6,290 nucleotides of DNA from Spirochaetales bacterium (GTDB lineage Bacteria > Spirochaetota > Spirochaetia > SZUA-6 > DRHE01): the NCBI GenBank assembly GCA_016935715.1, contig JAFGQJ010000284.1:1-6290 (forward strand), in the 5' to 3' direction. Of the stretch, positions 1-5,595 are shown piece by piece. How positions within the stretch are numbered: position 1 is the stretch's first letter; every line of letters starts with the position of its first letter. The notes under the pieces are model-generated. The model searched no databases. It worked only from the letters and a program-made list of their open reading frames with translations, and was not told the DNA's origin. The position numbers were made by a program, and so were the translations under genes.

Positions 1-9
1 GATGAAATT

Positions 10-39
10 TTGACAATGCGACCGGGATTCACGTACATT
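10..39 (+). promoter_or_regulatory. Possible sigma70-type promoter for the 412-aa gene
   Basis: A perfect -35 hexamer TTGACA lies at 10-15. After an 18-bp spacer comes TACATT at 34-39, which matches four of six bases of TATAAT. The predicted transcription start near 46-47 is only about 7 nt before the ATG at 54, so the transcript would have almost no leader, which agrees with the absence of a Shine-Dalgarno sequence there. The -10 is mediocre and the window begins just upstream, so an earlier promoter or an upstream operon partner cannot be excluded. Confidence 0.4.
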
Positions 40-53
40 GCAATCAGCGAATC

Positions 54-1292
54 ATGGACAGTTTCCTGCAGGAAAAACAGGATGAGAGGCTGCGGGCTCT
101 GCTGCGGCGGGAGACGCTGCTGCAGAGCCGGGTTGACCGGGAGGACCTGCGCTATTCCGGGTTGAAGGACCTGGATTCGCTCCTGGAGCTGATCGCGGTC
201 AGGTTCGAGATCGCCAATCATCTGATGGCACATCTGGATCCCACGCGGTCGACCCCGGAGATCTCTTCCGCGACCGCCGGCGTCATCCGGGAAAAATCTA
301 TCGCCGCTGTGAATTTGCTGGAGGAGCTGCACTCCCTCGGCATCTCCGAGGACCAGAAAAACATCATTGCCGAGGCGAAGGGCTATGTGGAGGTCAGAGA
401 TCTCTTCCAGGCTTTCATCCTGCGCGGCGGAGGAGTATTCCTCCAGACAAAAGCGGATGATGCCGCGAAGCTGAAGAAGGTTTCCAGGGCTTTGAATGAA
501 GCCCTCCGCAAATTCATTGCCCCGGATGACCGCTACGCCCCCGCGTTCAAAACCGAGCAGCTGCCCGGTTTCCTCCGCTATCTGGTCAATTTTTTCCTTC
601 CGGTCCTGGCACCTGAGAGACAGGCGGAACCGCCCTACGGTATCGAGGAGGGTGAGCAGTTCCTGCTTTCCTCGCAGCGGATGACGATGCCCCTGTCCCA
701 GGCAATCTACTATCTGGAGAACGAGGTCCTTCCTCGGCTGGAACGGGACTTGAACGAAAACCCGGGCAGCCGGGTCATCCAGCACCGGATCGTCCAGGTG
801 CAGGAACGCCTGAGAGAATACAGGAGCATCACCTTTCGTACCCGGGCGACACCGATCAATCTGGAGAGAGGGTTTTACACAGACTGGCTGAGCCGCTACA
901 CCGCCGAAGGCGAGCTGCTGGTAACCGTTCCGATTGCCGTGCAGTTCGGTTCCGGGACCAATCTGGACAGGCTGCGGGAGATGGTTCAAACCGAGCTTGT
1001 ACGCAGGCTGGCCGGCAGGGGGATCTGTCCGGCCCTGGACCGGGATTACCGCTTTCGCAAGAGTCTTGAAAGCGGCCGCCGCGGCAGCTCCCGTCTGCCG
1101 TCGTTCAAAATCGATGCCCGGCGGGGGTTTCGGGAGATCAAACGGCTGTACCCGGCTCTCAATTGTCTGGAGGACAAGAACGCCCTTCGAAAGCTGGTAT
1201 CCCTGGTGTCCGGAACGGGCAGAAAGCGCTCCCTCAAAACCATCGAGGCGATGATGCGCAGCGAGTCGAAAACCTATCCCCGGCTGCCCTGA
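54..1292 (+). CDS. Conserved-looking hypothetical protein, 412 aa
   Basis: I do not recognise this family and assign no function. The protein is soluble-looking, with no signal peptide and no clear membrane span; the most hydrophobic stretch is residues 172-186 (GFLRYLVNFFLPVLA). It is largely helical and charged. Residues 1-60 and 214-256 (SQAIYYLENEVLPRLE onward) look like amphipathic or coiled helices. A short beta-like segment follows at 286-299 (GELLVTVPIAVQFG), and the last 90 residues are very basic (RRGSSR, RKRSLK), which would suit nucleic-acid or membrane-surface contact, though that is only inference. ATG 54 is the only ATG, GTG or TTG start after an in-frame stop at 3-5. There is no Shine-Dalgarno sequence. 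GC-rich third positions match the neighbouring genes, and the long uninterrupted frame supports real coding. The next gene starts 254 bp downstream with its own promoter, so this is probably monocistronic or the last gene of an upstream unit. Confidence 0.8.
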   Translation: MDSFLQEKQDERLRALLRRETLLQSRVDREDLRYSGLKDLDSLLELIAVRFEIANHLMAHLDPTRSTPEISSATAGVIREKSIAAVNLLEELHSLGISEDQKNIIAEAKGYVEVRDLFQAFILRGGGVFLQTKADDAAKLKKVSRALNEALRKFIAPDDRYAPAFKTEQLPGFLRYLVNFFLPVLAPERQAEPPYGIEEGEQFLLSSQRMTMPLSQAIYYLENEVLPRLERDLNENPGSRVIQHRIVQVQERLREYRSITFRTRATPINLERGFYTDWLSRYTAEGELLVTVPIAVQFGSGTNLDRLREMVQTELVRRLAGRGICPALDRDYRFRKSLESGRRGSSRLPSFKIDARRGFREIKRLYPALNCLEDKNALRKLVSLVSGTGRKRSLKTIEAMMRSESKTYPRLP

Positions 1293-1467
1293 TCCGCCTC
1301 CCACAGCGGCTGCGCCATGCCGACCGCCGCCGCGTATCGCCTCCACCCTCTCCTGCCGTTGGCTGCGTATGCCACCGAGCCGGCGATCTTGATGTCCATG
1401 GCGGCCTGGACGTACTGACCAGAAACCGCGATCCTGGAGGACTTTCAGCCGGTACCGTGATGACGGG

Positions 1468-1485
1468 TGAATTTTCGGAAATTCA
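1468..1485. repeat. Perfect 7-bp-arm palindrome upstream of the acetyltransferase promoter
   Basis: TGAATTT at 1468-1474 and AAATTCA at 1479-1485 are perfect reverse complements separated by TCGG. The element ends 5 bp before the -35 hexamer at 1491. As DNA it has the size and position of a regulator binding site, more likely for an activator or an upstream-bound repressor. As RNA it could form a small hairpin, but only if transcription starts further upstream, and no T-run follows it. The symmetry is directly seen; the function is inferred. Confidence 0.5.
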
Positions 1486-1490
1486 GCGAG

Positions 1491-1519
1491 TTGAAAAAAC
1501 CATGGATCTGTAGTATCAA
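1491..1519 (+). promoter_or_regulatory. Sigma70-type promoter for the acetyltransferase-protease operon
   Basis: TTGAAA (1491-1496) is separated by exactly 17 bp from TATCAA (1514-1519), giving five of six and four of six matches to the consensus hexamers. Transcription would start near 1526, leaving a leader of about 20 nt with a strong ribosome binding site. The position directly in front of the first gene of the operon supports the call. Confidence 0.55.
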
Positions 1520-1535
1520 GATAGGTGTCAATCTC

Positions 1536-1543
1536 GAGGGGAG
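1536..1543 (+). promoter_or_regulatory. Strong ribosome binding site of the acetyltransferase gene
   Basis: The purine run GAGGGGAG ends 3 nt before the ATG at 1547. It fixes that start codon and contrasts with the missing Shine-Dalgarno sequences of the genes starting at 54, 2689 and 4972. Confidence 0.7.
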
Positions 1544-1546
1544 CCT

Positions 1547-2665
1547 ATGAGTCTAACAATCCATGAAGTCCGCGACAGGAGGGAGCTGGAGCGTTTTATC
1601 AAGTTCCCGTTTTCCTTGTATAAGAACAACAAATACTGGATTCCTCCGCTCCTGATGGACGAGCGGAGAACCCTGGATTGGAAGAAGAATCCCGCCTTCG
1701 AACACTGTCTGGTGAAGTACTGGATGGCCGAGAAAGACGGCAGGGAAGTCGGGCGCATCGCCGGGATCATAAACCAGAAGTACGTGGAGAAATGGGGCCA
1801 GAAACACTGCAGATTCGGCTGGTTTGATTTCATCGACGACATCGAGGTGTCCGGGGCTCTTCTGAACAAGGTAGAGGAGTGGGCCCGGGAAAACGGCATG
1901 GCCGCGGTCCACGGCCCCCTCGGATTTACCGACATGGACCCTGAGGGGATGCTGATCGAAGGATTCGAAGAACTGGGCACGATGGCGACTCTGTACAACC
2001 ATCCCTATTACCCTCAGCACATGGAGAAGCTCGGCTACGGCAAGGACGTCGACTGGGTGGAGTTCGAGGTTCATCCGCCCGATGAGATCCCCGAAAAGGT
2101 GCTGCGCCTGCAGAAGCTGGTCCTGCAGCGAAGCAAGCTCAGGATCGTCGAGGGCAAGAAGAAGTATCTGAGCCCCTACGCCAGAAAGATGTTCGACCTG
2201 ATCAACGAGACCTACGCCGATCTGTACGGATACGTCACCCTCACGGACAAGCAGATCGATGTCTACATCGATCAGTATTTCGGCCTCATCCATCCGGACT
2301 ACGTCCGCTTCATCACCGATGAGCAGGACAACCTGATCGCCTTCGGCATCGCCATGCCCTCCCTCTCCCGCGCGCTCCAGCGTTCGAAAGGGCGTCTGTT
2401 TCCCTTCGGGTTCATCCACCTGCTGTGGGCCCTGAAATTTCCCAGGCGCATCGATTTTCTCCTGGTGGCCGTCCGCCCCGACTACCAGGCCCGGGGGATC
2501 ACCGCCCTTCTAATGGCAGAGATCACCCGCAGCTGCCTGAAAAACAAGATCATCAGCGCTGAGACCAATGTGGAGCTGGAAACGAACACTCAGGTACAGG
2601 CGATCTGGAAACACTATGACGCCAGACAGCACAAGCGACGGCGCTGCTTCATCAAGCCGCTGTAG
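1547..2665 (+). CDS. GNAT-superfamily-like N-acetyltransferase, two GNAT-like halves, 372 aa
   Basis: This is probably a cytosolic acyl-CoA-dependent acetyltransferase; the substrate cannot be told. The C-terminal half holds the clearest signature. The strand LLVAVRP (305-311) is followed by the acetyl-CoA pyrophosphate-binding turn QARG-ITA (314-320, GNAT motif A, Q/R-x-x-G-x-A/G type) and a helix (LLMAEITRSC). The motif-B-like end is E339-TNVELETN-347 followed by a helix and KRRRCFIKPL. The N-terminal half also resembles a GNAT fold: AEKDGREVGRIAGIIN (61-76) would be the beta hairpin, and ALLNKVEEWARENGM (104-118) with AVHGPLGF the helix and next strand, but it lacks a visible motif A, so it may be degenerate. 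Unusual conserved-looking segments are KFPFSLYKNNKYWIPPL (19-35) and TLYNHPYYPQHMEKLGYGK (148-166). At about 370 aa it is twice the usual single-domain GNAT length. The start is set by a strong ribosome binding site. The membrane protease gene follows after 23 bp, probably in the same transcript. Confidence 0.8.
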   Translation: MSLTIHEVRDRRELERFIKFPFSLYKNNKYWIPPLLMDERRTLDWKKNPAFEHCLVKYWMAEKDGREVGRIAGIINQKYVEKWGQKHCRFGWFDFIDDIEVSGALLNKVEEWARENGMAAVHGPLGFTDMDPEGMLIEGFEELGTMATLYNHPYYPQHMEKLGYGKDVDWVEFEVHPPDEIPEKVLRLQKLVLQRSKLRIVEGKKKYLSPYARKMFDLINETYADLYGYVTLTDKQIDVYIDQYFGLIHPDYVRFITDEQDNLIAFGIAMPSLSRALQRSKGRLFPFGFIHLLWALKFPRRIDFLLVAVRPDYQARGITALLMAEITRSCLKNKIISAETNVELETNTQVQAIWKHYDARQHKRRRCFIKPL

Positions 2666-2688
2666 CCGCCCCTCCGGCTGCGCCGCTC

Positions 2689-3339
2689 ATGTACGATCTT
2701 GAGCTGCGTCGAATCGCTCTGATCCTTCCGGCAGTGCTGGTTGGTTTCACGATTCACGAGTATGCCCATGCCCTCGTCGCGGTCAGACTCGGCGACAGCA
2801 CTCCGAAGGATCAGGGGCGTTTGACCCTGAATCCCCTGTCCCACATCGAGCTGATCGGTCTGCTCATGATCCTGCTGGTCGGATTCGGCTGGGCCAGACC
2901 GGTACAGATCAATCCCCGCAACTTCAAGAGGCCGAAGAGCGATGATATGCTGGTATCGCTGGCCGGACCGTTCTCAAATCTACTGTTTGGATTCGCATTC
3001 GCCCTGCTGCTGAAGCTCCTAATCACCGCGGCACCGGGGCTGTTCGACGGAGCAGGTTCCGGATCCGTCCTGTGGCAGATCCTCACCTATCTCATATGGA
3101 TCAATCTGCTGCTCGCCATCTTCAACCTCTTTCCGATACCCCCCTTGGACGGTTCCCACATCCTGCTGTCGATCATCCCCGATCGATACGAAAGGTTCAA
3201 AACGGCCTACAGCCAATATGGCCGGTATATCCTGATAGGCCTGATCCTTTTGGGCAGTTTTTCGGGCTACAATCTTCTGCCGATAGGATTTCTGACGGAG
3301 AAGCTGTTCAGCGGCCTGTTCAATCTGCTGCGCATGTAG
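2689..3339 (+). CDS. Site-2 protease family (M50) intramembrane zinc metalloprotease, 216 aa
   Basis: It cleaves peptide bonds within or near the membrane. The zinc site is complete in the sequence: H23-E24-Y-A-H27 is the HExxH motif in the first membrane helix, and the N-L-F-P-I-P-P-L-D154-G segment (146-155) provides the third ligand, Asp154. Five hydrophobic spans are visible at about 9-31, 53-68, 87-115, 127-150 and 177-202. AGPFSN (92-97) is the conserved loop of the family. No PDZ domain is inserted, so it belongs with the short M50 forms rather than the RseP/RasP type, and the substrate is unknown. ATG 2689 is the only standard start after an in-frame stop at 2617-2619. It has no Shine-Dalgarno sequence; a short CGGC-TGC-GCCG hairpin (2675-2685) precedes it, so translation is probably coupled to the acetyltransferase gene ending 23 nt upstream. 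It converges on the HDOD gene across a 46-bp gap (3340-3385), where I see CCGG-CAG-CCGG (3342-3352) but no T-run, so no clear terminator. Confidence 0.93.
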   Translation: MYDLELRRIALILPAVLVGFTIHEYAHALVAVRLGDSTPKDQGRLTLNPLSHIELIGLLMILLVGFGWARPVQINPRNFKRPKSDDMLVSLAGPFSNLLFGFAFALLLKLLITAAPGLFDGAGSGSVLWQILTYLIWINLLLAIFNLFPIPPLDGSHILLSIIPDRYERFKTAYSQYGRYILIGLILLGSFSGYNLLPIGFLTEKLFSGLFNLLRM

Positions 3340-3385
3340 CGCCGGCAGCCGGGCACGGAGGATGGGGCCCTGGATGGCTCATCGT

Positions 3386-4972
3386 TCAGGCGTTCTGTGC
3401 CGAGAGTGTCTCGCGCTGCCTTTCGTACACGAGCTTGAATTGACCGTGGATCTTGTTGAAATGTGCGTCGTCCTTGATGCCGAAGTCCTGCAGCACCGGC
3501 GTTTCGATCTGTTCGAAGCTGACCAGGCCCTTTTCGATGTTGCTCATCATGTTCGCCAGATAGACACAGAACACCACGTCCTTGTGCCGCAGCGGTGCAT
3601 TCAGGGGTTCGTGATGATACTTGATACCCTCCACCAGCTGATCGGGAAAATTCCATTTCGAAGCAATCAAGCCGCCGGTGTCGGCATGATTCAGCCCGTA
3701 GGAGAAATCCTCGAGCACCTTGAGGGGGATGTGTTTTTTGTTGCAGAACTCCCGGATCTTCCGCTGCAGGGCCGGATGCAGATAGGTCACGACGATCAAC
3801 CCCAGATCGTGGAGTATGCCGGTCACATAGACATCATCGAGCAGGCTGAAGGAGCGTTTCAGGCTGCGGGCCAACAGGTAGGCGTACAATGCGGTTTGGT
3901 AGGAATGATCCCACAGGCTACGCATGTTTCTGTAGGTCCGGCCGAGTATTTTCTGCGTTCCGTAGGAAAGCAGAAGGTTCTGCAATCCCTTCAGACCGAT
4001 CAATTTAACCGCTTCCACGATATCCACGACCCGCCGGGGCAGCATGAAATAAGCCGAGTTGACCAGGCGCAGCAGATCCGCGGTGAGGGTCGGGTCCGCG
4101 CTGATCTTCTTGGCGATCCCCGTTACCTCGGTTTTCGGATCTTTGGTCATGGCGATGAGTACCATGACATTCTCGGGGAAATGAGGCAGGGAATCGATGT
4201 CACGGGCAACAACCTCTGCCAGGGCGCGTACTTTGTCGAGCTGCACCTGGGAGAGCGGGATACGCAGACACGCGGTGGTCGAGCCCTGTGCGGACTCTAT
4301 GGTAAAAGCTTCCTCGCTGACACCGATGCGTTTGAGGAACTGGATAAGAATGACGATCCCCAGCCCCGCTCCTTCGGTCACGTCCCGGACCGAGTTGAGA
4401 GCCTCGTAGAATGAACTGAATCCCCGTGCCTTCAAGATGCGGTCGCTGATCCGTGAATATTCTTCCTGCGTCAACTCGCCCTTATTGCTGACCTTGATTA
4501 TGAAGATGCCCCCGGTCGACTGAATGGTTAAGGTGATACCCCCATCGGTTTCGGTCTGTTCCCGACTCCCTTCGCCGGCGCTCTCCGTGAGATAGTGAAG
4601 GAACTGTCTCATTCCTTTCTTGTAGTCATCCGGATCATTGATGGAAAGACCCTTCTTCTGAAAATACACGCGCTTGGCTGCCGCTTTCTGGGCGTTGACC
4701 AGCAGTTCTTTCGTGCAGTACGACAGAGTCTCCTGAATTCCCTCCAAACCGAGCTCCGAGAGATAGGCTTCCAGAACTCGATCCAGCACCCCATGCTGCT
4801 CGCGGGTGAAGAATTTCAGCCTGAAGGTTAGAGGGATCGATTTGCTGACCGACTGCTGAATGGTTCCCAGATCGATCTTTCCGAAGATCGACTGGGTCTC
4901 CTCGCTTATGTAGCTGAGGGGACTTCCGCTACCAGGCGATGTTGTTGATGGATACGCTTCCGCTAAGGGCAT
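3386..4972 (-). CDS. GHKL ATPase-HDOD fusion signalling protein, 528 aa
   Basis: This is a cytosolic signalling protein of two parts. Residues 1-27 are a Ser/Thr/Pro/Gly-rich tail that looks like a linker. Residues about 50-240 form a histidine-kinase-like (GHKL) ATP-binding fold: N-box KELLVNAQKAAAKR (88-101, Asn93), a G1-like strand IIKVSNKGEL (158-167), G2 box TEGAGLGI (199-206) and a final GSTT (230-233). I see no phospho-acceptor histidine helix, so it resembles stand-alone ATPase or serine-kinase-like modules more than a classical sensor kinase. Residues about 250-480 are an HDOD domain (LPHFPENV at 262-269, SADPTLTADLLRLVNSAYF at 291-309), which still contains H356, H388-D389 (LHDLG), H429 and H453-H454; the usual final HD-domain aspartate position reads Asn474 (LANMM). 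HDOD is known as an output or protein-interaction domain, and the partner here is unknown. The ATG has no Shine-Dalgarno sequence and lies 12 nt after, and in frame with, the TAG of the cNMP-binding gene, so translational coupling or an ancestral fusion is likely. Confidence 0.9.
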   Translation of the reverse strand: MPLAEAYPSTTSPGSGSPLSYISEETQSIFGKIDLGTIQQSVSKSIPLTFRLKFFTREQHGVLDRVLEAYLSELGLEGIQETLSYCTKELLVNAQKAAAKRVYFQKKGLSINDPDDYKKGMRQFLHYLTESAGEGSREQTETDGGITLTIQSTGGIFIIKVSNKGELTQEEYSRISDRILKARGFSSFYEALNSVRDVTEGAGLGIVILIQFLKRIGVSEEAFTIESAQGSTTACLRIPLSQVQLDKVRALAEVVARDIDSLPHFPENVMVLIAMTKDPKTEVTGIAKKISADPTLTADLLRLVNSAYFMLPRRVVDIVEAVKLIGLKGLQNLLLSYGTQKILGRTYRNMRSLWDHSYQTALYAYLLARSLKRSFSLLDDVYVTGILHDLGLIVVTYLHPALQRKIREFCNKKHIPLKVLEDFSYGLNHADTGGLIASKWNFPDQLVEGIKYHHEPLNAPLRHKDVVFCVYLANMMSNIEKGLVSFEQIETPVLQDFGIKDDAHFNKIHGQFKLVYERQRETLSAQNA

Positions 4973-4984
4973 ATTGAAACACGA

Positions 4985-5374
4985 CTACTTGGTCTGATAG
5001 AGCAGCTCGAGGCTCTTCCGCTCACCTTCGAGCCTTGAGATGGCCCGATGTGCTTCTTCCAGACGCTTGGCCATGGTGGTGGCCATCTTCAACGCGAAGC
5101 GGGGGTCCGACACGATCTTGTCGATGAAGCTGGTTTTGCTCAGAACCATCACTTCGGTGTCTTCCACCGCTTCCACCGAAGCCGTGCGCGGGCAGTTGAT
5201 CAACAGAGAAATCTCGCCGAAAAAATCCCCGTCTTCTTCACTGGCCAGGTTGATCCTGTTACCATCGATCAGCTTGTAGACCAGGGCTTTCCCCGAGATG
5301 ATTATATACATCTCTCCGCCCAGGGTGTCCTCCTGGCAGATCAACTCCCCCTTCTTGAAGTGCTTGGTCTTCAC
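4985..5374 (-). CDS. Cyclic-nucleotide-binding domain protein, 129 aa
   Basis: This is a single CAP/PKA-type cNMP-binding domain, probably sensing cAMP, cGMP or a related nucleotide in the cytosol. The beta barrel runs from about residue 5 to 80: FKKGELICQEDTLGGEMYII carries the usual early Gly turns, and the phosphate-binding cassette FGEISLLINCPRTAS (52-66) keeps Glu54 and Arg63, the residues that normally contact the ribose and cyclic phosphate. A charged helix (91-123) follows. There is no DNA-binding helix-turn-helix, so it is not a CRP/FNR transcription factor; it is more likely a regulatory subunit acting on a partner. The start codon is GTG, supported by GGAGGG at 5385-5380 with a 5-nt spacer. 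It is the first gene of a two-gene operon with the GHKL-HDOD gene and shares that gene's reading frame; the stop is TAG (4987-4985). I infer that it passes a nucleotide signal to the ATPase-HDOD protein. Confidence 0.92.
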   Translation of the reverse strand: MKTKHFKKGELICQEDTLGGEMYIIISGKALVYKLIDGNRINLASEEDGDFFGEISLLINCPRTASVEAVEDTEVMVLSKTSFIDKIVSDPRFALKMATTMAKRLEEAHRAISRLEGERKSLELLYQTK

Positions 5375-5379
5375 CGCTT

Positions 5380-5385
5380 CCCTCC
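5380..5385 (-). promoter_or_regulatory. Ribosome binding site fixing the GTG start of the cNMP-binding gene
   Basis: On the minus strand GGAGGG lies 5 nt before the GTG at 5374-5372. This near-ideal site decides the non-ATG start. It also makes the lack of any such site before the downstream ATG at 4972 more notable. Confidence 0.75.
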
Positions 5386-5413
5386 AGCTGCTTCGAGATA
5401 AGCTTCGTTAAGA

Positions 5414-5422
5414 AGTATAGCA
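5414..5422 (-). promoter_or_regulatory. Extended -10 promoter of the cNMP-binding/HDOD operon
   Basis: The minus strand reads TGCTATACT from 5422 to 5414: a TGn extension followed by TATACT, five of six matches to TATAAT. The -35 position (about 5437-5443) is weak, which fits the extended -10 class. Transcription would start near 5407, giving a leader of about 33 nt that contains the ribosome binding site. Confidence 0.55.
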
Positions 5423-5430
5423 CACATGGG

Positions 5431-5455
5431 GCCGAAGATTCATGAAGGTTTCGGC
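5431..5455. repeat. Nested dyad over the -35 region of the leftward promoter
   Basis: GCCGAA (5431-5436) and TTCGGC (5450-5455) form 6-bp inverted arms around a nearly concentric perfect 8-bp palindrome TTCATGAA (5439-5446). The element covers the -35 region of the leftward extended -10 promoter and has the geometry of an operator. On the + strand the outer arms are followed by TTTCT, so a weak hairpin terminator is an alternative reading, although no gene is seen to be read into it. It does not match the CRP consensus TGTGA-N6-TCACA. Confidence 0.4.
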
Positions 5456-5524
5456 TTTCTGCGCAGCAATGGAAAAGTTTCTTCCGCTTCCGGTGCAGCA
5501 AAAAAATCTTGGAAAAAAAGCGTG

Positions 5525-5555
5525 ATAACCCCGGAAATACAGCCACGGCGGTTAT
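5525..5555. repeat. Dyad overlapping the rightward TATAAT
   Basis: ATAACC (5525-5530) pairs with GGTTAT (5550-5555). Inside, CCG (5531-5533) pairs with CGG (5546-5548) leaving one bulged C, for nine pairs around a 12-nt loop. The right arm touches the first base of the -10 hexamer and the left arm lies just upstream of the poor -35 region. A regulator binding here would control the small gene. Its operator role is inferred. Confidence 0.35.
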
Positions 5556-5560
5556 ATAAT
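5555..5560 (+). promoter_or_regulatory. Consensus -10 element of the small gene
   Basis: A perfect TATAAT lies 35 bp before the ATG at 5596. No good -35 hexamer is found at 16-18 bp (the region reads CCGGAAAT), so an activator, the upstream A-tracts (5500-5506, 5513-5519) or a dyad-binding factor may help. Transcription would start near 5567. Confidence 0.5.
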
Positions 5561-5584
5561 TTCAGTAAACACGGGTACAAAATT

Positions 5585-5591
5585 AGGGTGG
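5585..5591 (+). promoter_or_regulatory. Ribosome binding site of the small gene
   Basis: AGGGTGG ends 4 nt before the ATG at 5596. It is a reasonable Shine-Dalgarno match at usual spacing and is the main support for translation of the 51-codon frame. Confidence 0.5.
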
Positions 5592-5595
5592 TTGA

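Larger units (their letters stand above)
1293..1546. other. 254-bp intergenic region with regulatory 3' end
   Basis: The first 170 bases are GC-rich and hold no convincing gene, and I found no hairpin followed by a T-run that would terminate the upstream gene. A 41-codon minus-strand frame (1399-1274) is open, but it overlaps the upstream gene end and has no good ribosome binding site. The last 80 bases become AT-richer and carry a palindrome (1468-1485), a promoter (1491-1519) and a ribosome binding site (1536-1543) for the acetyltransferase gene. Confidence 0.6.

Noticed and set aside
1274..1399. 41-codon minus-strand frame starting MDIKIAGSVAYAANG in the first gap
   Set aside because: Its first part looks protein-like, but there is no promoter, only a weak AGG before the ATG, it overlaps the end of the 412-aa gene, and I recognise no family. 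It could be a decayed remnant. Conservation in relatives would be needed to revive it.
1163..1513. 116-codon plus-strand frame running from the end of the 412-aa gene into the gap
   Set aside because: It overlaps the upstream gene in another frame, has low-complexity R/P/G-rich content and no ribosome site. It also ends just ahead of the proposed -10 element.
1553..2419. 288-codon minus-strand open frame opposite the acetyltransferase gene
   Set aside because: Its product is an unstructured run of V/L/D/E/G typical of the antisense frame of a GC-rich gene. The + strand frame has GNAT motifs, a promoter and a strong ribosome site.
3342..3370. CCGG-CAG-CCGG hairpin and GGGCCC in the convergent gap as a bidirectional terminator
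   Set aside because: The stems are only 3-4 bp and no T-run follows on either strand.
3362..4414. 350-codon plus-strand open frame opposite the HDOD gene
   Set aside because: The opposite strand encodes clear GHKL and HDOD motifs. This frame has no recognisable domain and starts in the convergent gap without a ribosome site.
5431..5455. CRP-type binding site in front of the cNMP-binding gene
   Set aside because: The dyad does not contain TGTGA-N6-TCACA or a close variant, so autoregulation by a CRP-like factor is not supported.
5459..5466. CTGCGCAG 8-bp palindrome
   Set aside because: It is short, not aligned with either promoter, and expected by chance in GC-rich DNA.
5259..5546. 95-codon minus-strand frame over the leader of the cNMP-binding gene
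   Set aside because: It overlaps the cNMP-binding gene out of frame and spans that gene's promoter and ribosome site; the N-terminal K/R/F-rich stretch comes from the A-tracts.
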